The notes under the pieces were generated by a model. That model was not told where the DNA came from, did not search any database, and saw only the letters and a list, made by a program, of their open reading frames with translations. The position numbers and the translations under genes were made by a program. Positions 39,181-51,522 of a stretch of DNA of 64,000 nt are shown piece after piece. Location: positions 8,460,501 through 8,524,500 of the forward strand of contig JAIOJX010000005.1 of assembly GCA_022376925.1 (NCBI GenBank). Reading direction: 5' to 3'. How positions within the stretch are numbered: the first letter of the stretch is position 1; each line of letters begins with the position of its first letter. Source of the stretch: Tragulus kanchil (lineage: Eukaryota > Chordata > Mammalia > Artiodactyla > Tragulidae).

Positions 39181-39890
39181 CCCACACCCTCTGTGTTGGG
39201 AGAGCCTGCAGCAGCATGGCGCGGGCTCCCGGGGCCTCCTGCCCGATGACCACAAGACTCCACAGGCACACTGCAGCCCTCCCCCCCTGAGCGTGGCCAC
39301 GGGGAGAGCGGACACCGGGCAGCTGTTCCTCCTACAGACAGTTTATGGCTGAGAGCAGTCCTGGGGACTGCTCCTCCTGAAGAGGAGTCCTACTCCTCTT
39401 CATACCTTCACTTCAAAATGGACCAGGGACACCATGATCCTTGTGACTCACTTAGAAAGTACACAGGAAGTCAGGGTTGTTTTTTTTTTTTTTTTTTTTT
39501 TTAATTTCTTTTCCTAAAAAGTTAAAATCAAGGCAGGAAGGAGCCGAGCGCCCGTCCAGGGGCTGGCCTGTCTGTGTCCCTTTGCCAGGGTCTCCATGGC
39601 TCCCCGTCCTCACCAATCTGGGGAGTCAACTGGGAGGTGGGTTCAGGCCCTCCTCGCCGGCATGTGGAGCCCACCTTTCCAGGCTGCTCTCCCACCGCCT
39701 GACAATGCCCTGAGTCCTGGCTTGACTCACCTTTGCCCCCTGACCTGTCCCCCTCCACCTGCTGAGGCCTTCCCCTTCCCGAAAGCACTCCTGAAGCTCC
39801 CCTTCTTCATGAAGCCAGCCCTAGTTACCTGAGCCGGGACTGCTCCCCTCTCAGCCCGGAGAGGACTCTGTCCTCAGCGGGTGCTGACCT
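39181..39890. other. Unassigned GC-rich sequence with a long poly(T)
   Basis: No gene recognised. A 23-24 base poly(T) at 39479-39502 has no SINE attached to it that I can identify. Confidence 0.45.
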
Positions 39891-39995
39891 TATTCATTCA
39901 TTCGACAAATATTTGTTGAGCAGCTAGTATGCACGAAATAAACACCATACTCCGTATGGGAGACACGGCGATGGACAGACACAGAGCTTTCTGTC
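39891..39995 (+). repeat. L2-like fragment
   Basis: 'attcattcattcgacaaat', 'atttgttgagcagctagtat' and 'gggagacacggcgatggac' follow an L2 3' end. Confidence 0.7.
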
Positions 39996-41465
39996 CTATG
40001 GTCGGTTCCCCTGGCGCTCGGAGGTTCTTTGCAGGGGAAAATGTTTCTAACAGTTCTTTCTACCTCCCAGAAGGTAGTACGAATTCAGTTGAATTTACTG
40101 AACTGATGAACCAGGGAAGTCATTCTTTTGTGCAATCGCATGTGGAGCTTGAGTCAATACTTTAAATGATCCTCCTGAATAACCAAAGCTGAATGTGGAA
40201 AGAAGAGGAATACTTTTCATTCTTAGGAAAGACACTGGGTGACTGTTTTCTGTACCAAAGGCAGAATCCTGGTTTTATCAAACACATCTCAGAGAAACAG
40301 CCCCAGCCCCGAGGCAGACAGCAGCTGTAAACAGCTCCCCTTCCTGCCCGGAGACTGTAGGATCCCACAGCCTGAGCTGTGAAACGCCAGTTCCCGTCTC
40401 CCGCCCCCGGATGAAAGCGGGGGCCCCAGGGTACTCCTGTTTCGCCTCTCTGGGTGATGGCTAGTGCAGGACTGGGACTTAGCCCAGCCCACAAACCACA
40501 AGCTGAGAGGCTGAAAAAAGACAGATGGGCCTCAGAGGAGAGAAACACAATTGCTCCATGACCCACAGTCTGGATCCTAGAAGCCTAATTATGGTTAGAC
40601 ACATTGCTTCATTTCTGACCTTGTTCTTGGATACATATATTCTCATGTGTACACCATTTTTTTCCCCTAACCGATTCCTCTTCATACCAACACAGCTCAT
40701 ACTGGGAGAGGGCAAATGCACGTATACCAGGCTTTTTATTTTACAGCTGAAGGCCTAAGTCGAGACTCTTGATGCCTTAAAAAACAAATGACACCAACTA
40801 CTTCCTTCCTGATAACCACAAGACTTTAAAGGAACACTGAAGCTCTGTTTATAAAAAATACATGGATGACTAGGCAACCAACGAGACCTATATTCTTGGC
40901 ATACTTTATTAGACTCAAAGACACCAGCCCTAATGGAATCTTCCTTACGCTTGGGGTTTACTTGATGACCTGGTGAACCTGTGCACTTGCTGGAGGGTGG
41001 GCTGTGTGTCTGAAGGTGTCGGGGCATGAGGAGCTCCGTGCTGAGGTGACGGGAGTTACTTGGAACAGGCTTCCTGTCTGGGTCACAGGCTTCTGGGGGA
41101 CCCTGTGACGTCAGGTGACCAGAGTGCTGGAGCAAGAGCAGTCGTGCATCACATGGTGGCTGGGGAGGAAACTGAGCAAGGCTCCCGTCCAGCTGAGACT
41201 GTGAACACCCAGGCTCGGGAGGAACCGAGCCTCCTTTCTGGAGCCTGAGCTCAGCAAATCTGTGGGTTTCTGGAGAAGCCTGTTTGGACGGCTAAATATT
41301 AGTAGGGAAAGACTTAATATAGTCTATATTCTACTATTAATATAGTCATCTCACATGAAGGGAGATGATGTGAAGACATGGGAGGATGCTACCAGCAAGC
41401 CAAGGAATGCCCAAAGTGGCTGGAAGCAGGAGAAACTGATGCAATGGATTCTCCCTCGCAGCTCT
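39996..41465. other. Unassigned intergenic sequence
   Basis: No gene or repeat recognised. The minus frame 40755-41135 (126 codons) has no known domain. Confidence 0.4.
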
Positions 41466-41690
41466 TGTGTGCGCATGCTAAGTCGCTTGTCCTGTCTGAC
41501 TCTCTGCGAGCCCACGGGCTACAGTCCGCCAGGCTCCTCTGGCCGTGGGCTTCTCCAGGCAGGAATACTGGAGTGGGCTGCCACGCCCTCCTCCTGGGGA
41601 TCTTCTCCACCCAGGGATCGAGCCGGTGTCTCTTACGTCTCTGGCACCGGCAGGCGGGTTCCTCACCACCAGCGCCACGGGGAGCCCCCC
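41466..41690 (-). mobile_element. Bov-tA SINE, GC-rich variant
   Basis: 'catgctaagtcgcttgtcc', 'gggctacagtccgccaggct', 'ccaggcaggaatactggagt' and 'ccaccagcgccacggggagc' make a nearly complete minus-strand unit. Confidence 0.9.
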
Positions 41691-44174
41691 TAGCTTCCGG
41701 AGGAACCAAGCCCGCGCGCACCTCCGCCCCCGAGCTCCGGCCTCCGAGCTGAGAGGAGGGAAGCTGCTGCTGCTGGGTGAGTGGGACTCTGAGCCACGGC
41801 CCTCGGAAGCCAGTACACACCTCTTCACCAGCCTCTGACTCAGCTGCACACAGGGACTCGGGGCTACGCGTCCCCCGGGATCCCTCGCACCCGGCAGACT
41901 CACCAGGTGCTGGCAGAAACGGGAGGCGCCCTTTGCCACGACAGAGGCTGGACGTGTCCTCCAGGACGAGTTTTGCTCAGACTTTAAGTGGCAAGAGCGA
42001 GGCTACCAAGGATAGAAAACCGCGAGGCTGGAACCGGCGCAGACCAGAGCTTTGCCCTCACTTCTGCTGCCGCAGCCCACCCTCCACTCCCGGGCACGAC
42101 ACTGCGTCTTCGGCACAGAGACCCCCCAGCGAGGGTCCACGACCCAGGAAGCCCATTTGTGCTTAAAGCCATCACGACAAGGGCGAGCAGGACATGATGT
42201 CCTGGCCGCAGGCCTGGCCCAGTCCCGCCCTGGGGTTTAGCCACCCCACAATTGCATAGGAAACGCTTGTTTCTTGTTATTTAAAGGTTAACTTGAAATT
42301 CATTTCTGATGAGAAAAGTCACATAACTCTGGAACACTGCGCCTGAGTAAATGTTTTACCTTCGTTTAGCTTCCAACTCCAAAAACTCTGCAAGCTATAA
42401 AACTGGAGTGATGGATGGATGTGGTTCCCTGCCCAATTCAGATATTTGTAATAATAATAATAGAGCAAAAGATAGCACAACCTCAGAGTTTTTTCCCTTG
42501 ACTCAGCTGAAAATTAAACCAGACAGGCAATTACCAAGGTTTTGCCATAATACATAATATGTGTACACCACAGTTATGGCGTATTTCATATTACATGGTT
42601 ATTATTCTGCACTTTTGTCCTATCATCTTATTAGCTCTGGTATTTTTATGTGGTGAATGACTACAAGCTAAAAGTCAAGTGAGAAAGGCACTGGTGGAGA
42701 AACAAAACATGGACTCGGTGAAGCAGGGCCTATTATGACATGGGCCACCATCGCCACGGGCCACAGCTGGGCGCTGACAAGGGACCACTGGAGACTGGGA
42801 AAACACGAAGGCGAGAAGCACCGTCTCCGGTAGCATTTAACTGCTCCAATGCTGAAATTCATCCTAATATCACACACAGTCACTCCTCATGCTTCTTTCT
42901 CAAGCATCATGGTGAGATGGCTTTGTGAGTGGTTTTATAATGTTCTACTCACTTAACTAAAAAAAAAAAAATCAAAAGAGGAGAGTACCATGATAAAATA
43001 TATTTTCACATATAAACTATATTTAACTATATATTTTTAGACCCTAGAGAACGCCATGGTATGTTCTGACATGTTATTAGAGGAAAATGAAACTGCTCTA
43101 TTAAATTCTAAAAATAAACTTGGACCCCCTTTTTATAGCTATTCAACTGATTTTCAAAGTTATGAGTCATTCGGTGCTTTTGGTGTTTGATGTCATCTAC
43201 TTGAAGCTAAGCTGAATCCTATTTTGGGTATAGAAACAAAGAAATGAAGAATTATAGTAAATCAGTCTGCTATCAGACTAAGAAAATATTTCTTCCAAAC
43301 AGGGTTTGGTCTATCATTTCTTTTGCCTTTTTTCCTCTTTCGAAATCCCCAAACTTCCTGTCTTTTCCTTCTGGAGCTAAGGTTTTGCTTTCTTTGGTCG
43401 ATTTCTTTTTCACTTGCTCTAACTGCCCCCCACCTTTTTTCTTCTGGAATTAATGTAACCCATCGCCTCTGGAAGTCCAGAGCTTTCTATTCTGAGGATA
43501 AACACCACTCAGCCAAGCAGGCTTGAGGGTAAAGGTCAGCTTCTTATTCGTACTCCAAAGCAGCAGAGTTGGTAGAGAGAAGCCCTGCTTTCCCTCGCCC
43601 AGCGTCGGCGAGAGCAGCCCTGTGAGGCGTGCTGCAGCAGGAGGAGCTGGACACCACTCACGGGCACCACAGCGGACATGAAGGTTAGCACCTAGTACAA
43701 TGACCATATATTCTGACTTTGAGAACAAAAAACCAGCATGTGTATGTTATGAGCAATTCTGTTCTGACCCACTAAAGAGTAGCAGATGACAGAGCAGCCT
43801 GCTGAGGTCTGTGGCTTCTTCTCTAGTCGCCAGTGCAGTGAGCTAGTGAGACTCGGGACGTGCGACCATTTACTTCTGTTCTGTACCTTAATGTCTAACT
43901 CACAATAAGGCTTCGAAGGCCAAATGGAATCAAACTAAAGAGTGAGCTCTCGATCAAAATCAAATCTGTAGCTGCCTTATTGGAATAGACTTTTCTCTGC
44001 TGCTTCCCTTGAATTCTGGGGAATTCCTTGTCCTTTCTGAGTAACATGATCCAGAGCCTAGGCACTTGATTCGAGCCTTTCATTTACTTATCACTTACTG
44101 TAAACTTGGAACAAATGACTGATTCCATGCTGCCTTAGCAGACAGAACATGTATATGTACTGTTCCTCATACAT
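41691..44174. other. Unassigned sequence: CpG-rich block, then AT-rich DNA
   Basis: 41691-42200 is GC- and CpG-rich; overlapping frames there (41777-42166, 41478-41939 minus) run partly into the SINE and have no known domain. 42250-44170 is AT-rich with a 13-base poly(A) at 42958 and no recognised gene. Confidence 0.4.
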
Positions 44175-44384
44175 GCAGGCAGGCATGTTGTCATGTCTGA
44201 CTCTTTCTGCGACCCCATGGATCGTAGCCCACCAGGCTCCTCTATCCATGGCATTTTCTAGGCAAGTCTATTGGAGTGGGTGGCCATTTCCCTCTCTGGG
44301 GGATCTGCCAGACCCAGGGATGGAACTCGGGTGTCCTGCATGTGCAGGCAGGCTCTCTACTGCTGCCCACCTGTGAAGCCCTGT
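44175..44384 (-). mobile_element. Bov-tA SINE
   Basis: 'tgtcatgtctgactctttct', 'ggatcgtagcccaccaggct', 'ggcaagtctattggagtggg' and 'tgcccacctgtgaagccct' give a complete but diverged minus-strand unit. Confidence 0.88.
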
Positions 44385-45559
44385 CTGTAAGGCCGAGTGG
44401 GAAGCGGCCAAGCCTACTCACCTCACAGTGCGGCTCTGCTCACGACAGCTAATGCGGGCGACCAGAACGGATCTTAGAGAGGTGCCTGTTTGTTGCCAGA
44501 AACAGAAATGCATTCTTGGCCATATATCAGTGGATGGCTTAAGGCCAGCAACTGGATTTCTCAACTGTGTTCTCTATGGTGCAATGCACTGTGCTGGAAC
44601 CACATGGCCTGAATTCCTGATCCTCAGGCATGGCCAGGACACTAAGCTTCAGGTGACTTAGGAATTCCTGGTTGTTTTTAGGCGTCCAGGTCATCATGTG
44701 AGAGGCTCTGGAATTCAAACATGTTATAACAGGGCCAGTGATCCCCACATCAGGATCCTATGTGAACACTGCTCCTTGTAGGTTATCTGGATAATTCTGA
44801 TAAGAGAAGCACCTCAAGCCTCAATGAATGGAAAGAACATACAAGACCTTCTTGATTTCCATCAAAAGCAGTAAGTGCACTGGAAATATTAACCTAATGC
44901 CTAACGTTCTGTGTCAGTTATTGTTAGTATCACTTTCTGCAGACATGGAGAACAATTTCTCTCCAAGAGAAAAATGTAAACTCCCTGTCACCAATTCATC
45001 CTAAAAAAGAATCAAACTTTCCTCAAGACGGGAAGATACTGAGCAGGAGACATGTCTACAGAACATTTATGACACTGCTTGTGTGGCAAATGACCATCTA
45101 CATGAAACCATTCATTTCCTGCAGTGTGGTTCCCAAGTGTCTGCTTTCTTGGAACAATGATGGGAAATTTCCTAACACAAGAAGGACTATGATGTCAGCT
45201 CCACTTACATGTTGCTCTTCTCAGCCTTGGAAAATGTCCCACTATCCTTCATGCGTTAGATGGATCTAAAATAAGCAAGTCTAGACAGTGGAAATCGTGT
45301 ATGAGATTTATGGTTTCTTTCCTCATTATTAGTACTGTAGAGTGCAACTCACTCAGTAATCTCCCTCTATTGAAGGAAAATTGGGGACGTACACGAAGGT
45401 ATAAAATACATATGCTAGGTAATAAACTGTTGGCTATATTTCTAGGTCATTCCTAGCTACTTCAAGTCTTTAAAAGAAGCAGTTAAGTCTTCAATAAGCG
45501 CTTCTGGGAAAACTGGACAGCAGAGACAATGAAAGTGGGCCCCTCCCCGACAGCACATG
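44385..45559. other. Unassigned intergenic sequence
   Basis: No gene or repeat recognised. Confidence 0.4.
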
Positions 45560-46690
45560 CAGAAGTCAGTTAAAAAATGTACTAAAGACATGAATGTAAG
45601 ACCTGAAACCCAAGTTCCTAGAAGAAAGCATAGGTGATAATCTCTTTGACATCAGTCCTGGTGATGGCTTTCTGGATTTGGCACCAAAAACAAAGGAAAT
45701 AAAAGCAGAGATAAACAAACAAGACTGCATCAAACTAAAACGCTCCTGCACAGAAAAGGAAACCAGTAGCAAAATGAAAAGGCAACCTGCTAAATGAGAG
45801 AAAATAATTACAAATCATATATCTAAGCAGGGGTTAAATCCAACATGTCTTAAGAACTCGTACAACTCAATAATAAGGAAGCCCCAAGAAAATAAACAAA
45901 AAAACCCCACCCAATTAAAAAGTGGGTAAGGACTTCCTGGTTAAAAATCAGCCTTCCAAAGCAGGGGATGCAGGTTCAATCCTCGGTCAGGGAACAAAGA
46001 TCCCACATGCTACGGGCAACTAAGCCCATGCACCACAACTACTTAGCCTGCCATCTCTGGAGTCCACACACCACAACTAAGACCCAACACAGCTACATTT
46101 ATATATACATATATATATACATATATACATACATACATACATATATATGTATATATATATATATACGTATATATGTATGTATGTATGTATATATGTATAT
46201 ATATATATGTATGTAACTTTTTTTTTTCAAACGGGCAGAGGATCTGAATAGGCTTTTTCCATAGAGGTCATACAGATGGCCAACAGGTACATGAAAAGGT
46301 GACCAACATCACGAATCATTATGCCAATGCAAATCAGAGCCACCGTGAGAGATTATCTCATACCTATCAGAATGGCTATTATCAAAAAGACATGGCATAG
46401 CAGGGGCTGGTGAGGGTGCAGAGAGAAGGGGTAGCTGGTGCACTGTTGGTGGAATAGGACTTGGTGCAACCACTGAAGAAAACAGAATGGGGTTCCTCAA
46501 AAAATTAAGAACAGAACCAACCCATGATCCAGGAATTCCACGTCTGGGTATTTATCCACAGAAAATGAACATACTGATTGGAGAAGGGCCATGTACCACC
46601 ATGGTCACTGCAGCAGTGTTTACAGCAGACAAGACATGGAAACCACCTAAGTGTCCCACCACAGAGGAATGGGTGCCGCTCCTGTGTGAG
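45560..46690 (+). mobile_element. Ancient L1 ORF2 3' region, interrupted by a SINE
   Basis: 45560-45925 matches the L1 ORF2 end (cctagaagaaagcataggtg, gactgcatcaaactaaaacg, aaaggcaacctgctaaatga). It resumes at ~46230 (acgggcagaggatctgaata, cagatggccaacaggtacat, ggctattatcaaaaagacat, gggtatttatccacagaaaa). Frameshifts prevent coding. The gap between holds a CHR SINE and its expanded tail. The fragment ends where duplication 9 begins. Confidence 0.9.
45926..46215 (+). mobile_element. CHR-type SINE with a (TA)/(TACA)n expanded tail, inside L1
   Basis: Head 'aaggacttcctggttaaaaa', then 'gcaggttcaatcctcggtca', CHR body 'gcaactaagcccatgcacca', then about 115 bp of TATA/TACATA microsatellite (46099-46215) grown from the A-rich tail, followed by 'ttttttttttcaaacggg' where L1 resumes. 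Confidence 0.85.
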
Positions 46691-47014
46691 CTCAGGTCCT
46701 GCTCCCTCTGATCACTCTGGGTGGTCCTGTCTCTAGTTTCAGAATTTCCTCCCACACATACGTCGAGGATTACTCAACTGGTTCCTGAAGGAGCCCCTTC
46801 TGCAGACCTCTGGGGTTTTCTTTCTATGCAGTTCTCCTCTCTTCAGGATGCTGCCCTGGGAACTCTGCTGGTCTTGCTCTGAGACACCCAGCTCAAAGAG
46901 ACCAGCAGAATCCACGGGTGCTCCTCCTCCTAGTCACAGCCTGCAAATGAAACACGGCAAGCTTGAGCAATTACAAGACTCGTTTCTCATCAGGATCACT
47001 CAGTGTCTTGAAAA

Positions 47015-47090
47015 CTAGAAAAGTCTGAGGAAATTACTCAGAATGTGGCACAGAGGAAGAAAGAAATAGAAAATACGAAAACTCCTAAGT
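47015..47090 (+). repeat. L1 ORF1-like fragment (copy A; copy B 48136-48212)
   Basis: 'gaaaagtctgaggaaattac', 'cagaatgtggcacagagga' and 'gaaatagaaaatac' resemble the coiled-coil part of old L1/HAL1 ORF1. Reversed L1-like words follow at ~47300-47480. Repeated once by duplication 9. Confidence 0.55.
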
Positions 47091-47628
47091 CCTGGGGACA
47101 GAATGAGGAGCAGCAGAGTACTCGTGTGCCAGGCCTTCCTCCTGGCTTTGGTCTTCTTCCTACTTGATGGACACACTTTTGTAGTGTTTTCAGTGATGGA
47201 AAGACCATGCGTTATAAAGTTTTTCAGACTCAAATTGCTTGAAGTTGATAATAATTGAGCTAGACAGAACCTTCCAGGTTGACAACTATATTCTCCTAAT
47301 ACTTAAACATCATTTTGCTATCATTTTCTGGCCTTCAGTAATGCTTATGAGAATTCTGCTCATCGAATTACTGTGCTTTCCGAGTAATTTACTTTCTAAT
47401 TATGGTTGCTTTAAATTATTTCCTTTATCTTTGGTATTCTGTTGCTTGCTACAGATCATGTGTCAGAACTGCCTTCATTTTTAAGATTGAACCACTTCCT
47501 GTTAGAGTTCTTACTCATTTTTGAACAAGTGTTCCTTCATTTTCATTTTTCACTTGCCCTACAATTCTATAGCTAGTTCTGCTTTTATTCCATCACATGA
47601 AGCTTTTATTGTAAAGGTGTAAAAGAGA

Positions 47629-47803
47629 GACTTCCTTCATGGCTGGGTGGGTAAGAATCCACCTGCCAACACAGGGCACATGGGTTTGATTCCTGGTCTG
47701 AGAAAATTCCACGTGCTGCAGAACAACCAAGCCTGTGTGTCACAGCTACAGAGCCCATGCTCTAGAGTCTGCAAGCCACAACTTCTGAGCCTGCTACAAC
47801 TAC
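47629..47803 (+). mobile_element. CHR-type SINE, artificially truncated (copy A)
   Basis: Head 'agacttccttcatggctggg' and first half of a CHR SINE, cut at 'ctgctacaactac' by the junction of duplication 9. Confidence 0.88.
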
Positions 47804-48749
47804 GGGGGGGGTCCCTTCAGGTCCTGCTCCTCTGATCACTCTGGGTGGTCCTGTCTCTAGTTTCAGAATTTCCTCCAAAACCGCCGAGGATTACTCAACT
47901 GGTTCCTGAAGGAGCCCCTTCTGCAGACCTCTGGGGTTTTCTTTCTATGCAGTTCTCCTCTCTTCAGGATGCTGCCCTGGGAACTCTGCTGGTCTTGCTC
48001 TGAGACACCCAGCTCAAAGAGACCAGCAGAATCCACGGGTGCTCCTCCTCCTAGTCACAGCCTGCAAATGAAACACGGCAAGCTTGAGCAATTACAAGAC
48101 TCGTTTCTCATCAGGATCACTCAGTGTCTTGAAAACTAGAAAAGTCTGAGGAAATTACTCAGAATGTGGCACAGAGGAAGAAAGAAATAGAAAATACGAA
48201 AACTCCTAAGTCCTGGGGACAGAATGAGGAGCAGCAGAGTACTCGTGTGCCAGGCCTTCCTCCTGGCTTTGGTCTTCTTCCTACTTGATGGACACACTTT
48301 TGTAGTGTTTTCAGTGATGGAAAGACCATGCGTTATAAAGTTTTTCAGACTCAAATTGCTTGAAGTTGATAATAATTGAGCTAGACAGAACCTTCCAGGT
48401 TGACAACTATATTCTCCTAATACTTAAACATCATTTTGCTATCATTTTCTGGCCTTCAGTAATGCTTATGAGAATTCTGCTCATCGAATTACTGTGCTTT
48501 CCGAGTAATTTACTTTCTAATTATGGTTGCTTTAAATTATTTCCTTTATCTTTGGTATTCTGTTGCTTGCTACAGATCATGTGTCAGAACTGCCTTCATT
48601 TTTAAGATTGAACCACTTCCTGTTAGAGTTCTTACTCATTTTTGAACAAGTGTTCCTTCATTTTCATTTTTCACTTGCCCTACAATTCTATAGCTAGTTC
48701 TGCTTTTATTCCATCACATGAAGCTTTTATTGTAAAGGTGTAAAAGAGA

Positions 48750-49105
48750 GACTTCCTTCATGGCTGGGTGGGTAAGAATCCACCTGCCAACACAGGGCAC
48801 ATGGGTTTGATTCCTGGTCTGAGAAAATTCCACGTGCTGCAGAACAACCAAGCCTGTGTGTCACAGCTACAGAGCCCATGCTCTAGAGTCTGCAAGCCAC
48901 AACTTCTGAGCCTGCTACAACTACTGAATTACTAGAGCCTGAGAGCCCTAGAGCCTGTGCTCCGCAACAAGAGAAGTTGCTGCGATGAGAAGCCCAGGCA
49001 CCATAACTAGAAAGTAACCCTTGCTCGCTGCAACGAGAGAAAGCCCGTGCAAAGCAATGAAGACCCAGAGACAAACATAAAAAATGAGTAAATAAAATGA
49101 AAGAA
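48750..49105 (+). mobile_element. CHR-type SINE, complete (copy B)
   Basis: Same SINE as at 47629 but continuing through 'cctgtgctccgcaacaagag', 'gatgagaagcccaggcacc', 'gcaatgaagacccagagac' and an A-rich tail. It shows what copy A should contain. Confidence 0.92.
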
Positions 49106-49168
49106 AAAGAGAAGCTGTAAAAGAATAGAGGAGGGGAAATTAACAGTGTGTCCTTCACAAAACTTTTT

Positions 49169-51342
49169 CAGCAGTTCATGAGGAAAATCACTGAGAAAGT
49201 TAAACCTTTCCCAGACACACAGGGTACCCAGTGCCGGCACCTGACCCTTGGGCTTCACCTCTCTGGGAGGTGGGCTTCCTTCTTCAAACCAACAGGGTGT
49301 GGATCTTCATCTCCCCTGGGAGGAACCTGCCCCTTCTCGCTGGCAGCAGAGATGTCTCAGAATTCCCTCCCTACTTATTTCTACGCTCAACCAGTGCAAT
49401 TCCTACACCAGCCCGTGCAGCAAGACATTTCTCAAGTGAAGCTAGACTCTTGCTGGGAGGTAGGGGGTTTCCTGAAGACAGTCCAGGATAAATGTTAGCT
49501 CTCCAAGTTCAGTGCTCTTTGAGACTTCCCAGGTAGTATAACATGCAAACATGTCTCATGATTTGAGTCATTTCAGAAGTAACTTGTCTCTGGAGAAACA
49601 TTAAGTGTCAGAAATACCACAATCGAGATCCATATTAAGGACTAGAAACGTTTTTCTAATTACAGCAAAGTGTGCTCAGGCTGCTCCCCAAGGCGATGGT
49701 GACGTACGCTATGATGCACTCAAAGGGCAGGCTGGCTTTGGTCTTCTTAACTCCACAACCTGACCAGAGGCCCACAGCACATGAGAGCTGAGCCCTTGCA
49801 TATATAACTTCATCAAGCAACAGAACTATTTGTTGTTGTTCTTTTGACGTTTATTCGCATTTATTTTTTGCAGCATTTACTCTGGGGCCATAAGTTTTTG
49901 TTTCTTCAGTTTCTTCTGGGATATCTTTTTCTTGTGTGCAACCTCCTCTTCTGGTTTAGGAACAATCTGTTCTTTCTCAGTAAGGATCATCTCAATGTGG
50001 CAAGGAGAGCTCATGTATGGTTTGACCCAACCATGAGCTTGGTAAGTCCTGTGCCACATCTTGGGGCTTTGTTCATCTGGATGTGCTCAGTGACCAGAGA
50101 ATCTACATCTAAGCCCTTAATTTCAGCATTACTCTCTGCATTTTTGAGCATGTGCAGTAAAAACTCAGCACTCCTTTTGGGTCACCGACCCTGTGTCCAG
50201 CCCCACTGTCTTGCCTATGCACACTCCAGCGTTGTAATGGCGAGGTGGGGCTTTCCCTTCAGCAGTTCATGAGGAAAATCACTGAGAAAGTTAAACCTTT
50301 CCCAGACACACAGGGTACCCAGTGCCGGCACCTGACCCTTGGGCTTCACCTCTCTGGGAGGTGGGCTTCCTTCTTCAAACCAACAGGGTGTGGATCTTCA
50401 TCTCCCCTGGGAGGAACCTGCCCCTTCTCGCTGGCAGCAGAGATGTCTCAGAATTCCCTCCCTACTTATTTCTACGCTCAACCAGTGCAATTCCTACACC
50501 AGCCCGTGCAGCAAGACATTTCTCAAGTGAAGCTAGACTCTTGCTGGGAGGTGGGGGTTTTCCCTGAAGACAGTCCAGGATAAATGTTAGCTCTCCAAGT
50601 TCAGTGCTCTTTGAGACTTCCCAGGTAGTATAACATGCAAACATGTCTCATGATTTGAGTCATTTCAGAAGTAACTTGTCTCTGGAGAAACATTAAGTGT
50701 CAGAAATACCACAATCGAGATCCATATTAAGGACTAGAAACGTTTTTCTAATTACAGCAAAGTGTGCTCAGGCTGCTCCCCAAGGCGATGGTGACGTACG
50801 CTATGATGCACTCAAAGGGCAGGCTGGCTTTGGTCTTCTTAACTCCACAACCTGACCAGAGGCCCACAGCACATGAGAGCTGAGCCCTTGCATATATAAC
50901 TTCATCAAGCAACAGAACTATTTGTTGTTGTTCTTTTGACGTTTATTCGCATTTATTTTTTGCAGCATTTACTCTGGGGCCATAAGTTTTTGTTTCTTCA
51001 GTTTCTTCTGGGATATCTTTTTCTTGTGTGCAACCTCCTCTTCTGGTTTAGGAACAATCTGTTCTTTCTCAGTAAGGATCATCTCAATGTGGCAAGGAGA
51101 GCTCATGTATGGTTTGACCCAACCATGAGCTTGGTAAGTCCTGTGCCACATCTTGGGGCTTTGTTCATCTGGATGTGCTCAGTGACCAGAGAATCTACAT
51201 CTAAGCCCTTAATTTCAGCATTACTCTCTGCATTTTTGAGCATGTGCAGTAAAAACTCAGCACTCCTTTTGGGTCACCGACCCTGTGTCCAGCCCCACTG
51301 TCTGGCCTATGCACACCTACCAACTCCAGCGTTGTAATGGCG
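49169..51342 (+). repeat. Direct duplication 10 (two copies of ~1080 bp)
   Basis: Copy A 49169-50243 and copy B 50261-51342, offset 1092. The junction cuts the RPL17 pseudogene. Copy A near its end has lost seven bases and gained a substitution (gtcttgcctatgcacactcc) relative to copy B (gtctggcctatgcacacctaccaactcc, 51301-51328). The RPL17 coding sequence agrees with copy B, so the copy A end is the erroneous one. Confidence 0.95.
49877..50243 (-). pseudogene. RPL17: RPL17 pseudogene, partial image (copy A)
   Basis: C-terminal two thirds of the RPL17 retrocopy, repeated by duplication 10. It ends abruptly where the duplication joins unrelated sequence, so the N-terminal third is absent here. 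The frame at 49877-50059 reads [18 protein letters not shown] and [13 protein letters not shown], as in the complete copy at 50969-51522. It should not be counted as a second retrotransposition event. Confidence 0.92.
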
Positions 51343-51522
51343 GAATGGTACACACTGCTTCTTTAAAGTGGCATCCTTCAGATGCTTGGTGGCTTTTCGG
51401 ACATGCATACCTTTTATGGCCTGGGCAGTTTCACAAGTGTTCTTAAAGTGAACATGAAGATTTGAACCTTTTGATCTGCATGATTTTGTGGGGTTTTCTG
51501 GGTCAAGTGAATAGTGCACCAG
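50925..51522 (-). pseudogene. RPL17: RPL17 (ribosomal protein L17/uL22) processed pseudogene
   Basis: Intronless copy of RPL17 mRNA. The coding equivalent is 50969-51522, 554 bp against 555 for the 184-residue protein plus stop, i.e. one net base lost. Readable parts are [44 protein letters not shown], then [18 protein letters not shown] and [14 protein letters not shown]. Defects: the start codon is CTG; TAG replaces the Gln codon after GVGRCA; TGA replaces Trp in the QGRWPK region; one base is missing at KAPKM, shifting the frame. A short 3' UTR with AATAAA-like words and a degenerate A-rich tail (T-rich on +, ~50921-50937) follows. RPL17 is a 60S subunit protein near the peptide exit tunnel; this copy cannot make it. 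Confidence 0.95.

Larger units (their letters stand above)
46692..48924 (+). repeat. Direct duplication 9 (two copies of ~1110 bp)
   Basis: Copy A 46692-47803 and copy B 47817-48924, offset 1125 falling to 1121. Copy A stops in the middle of a CHR SINE that is complete only in copy B, and 13 bp of filler with a G8 run follows. The starts differ: cccacacatacgtcgagg in A against ccaaaaccgccgagg in B. Confidence 0.95.

Noticed and set aside
39479..39502. Poly(T) as the tail of another SINE or retrocopy
   Set aside because: No SINE body, gene-derived sequence or target-site duplication is visible to its right or left.
40755..41135. Minus-strand frame with an AATAAA-like word nearby, possible retrocopy 3' end
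   Set aside because: An 'aataaagtatgcc' word occurs on the minus strand, but no known protein sequence precedes it in any frame.
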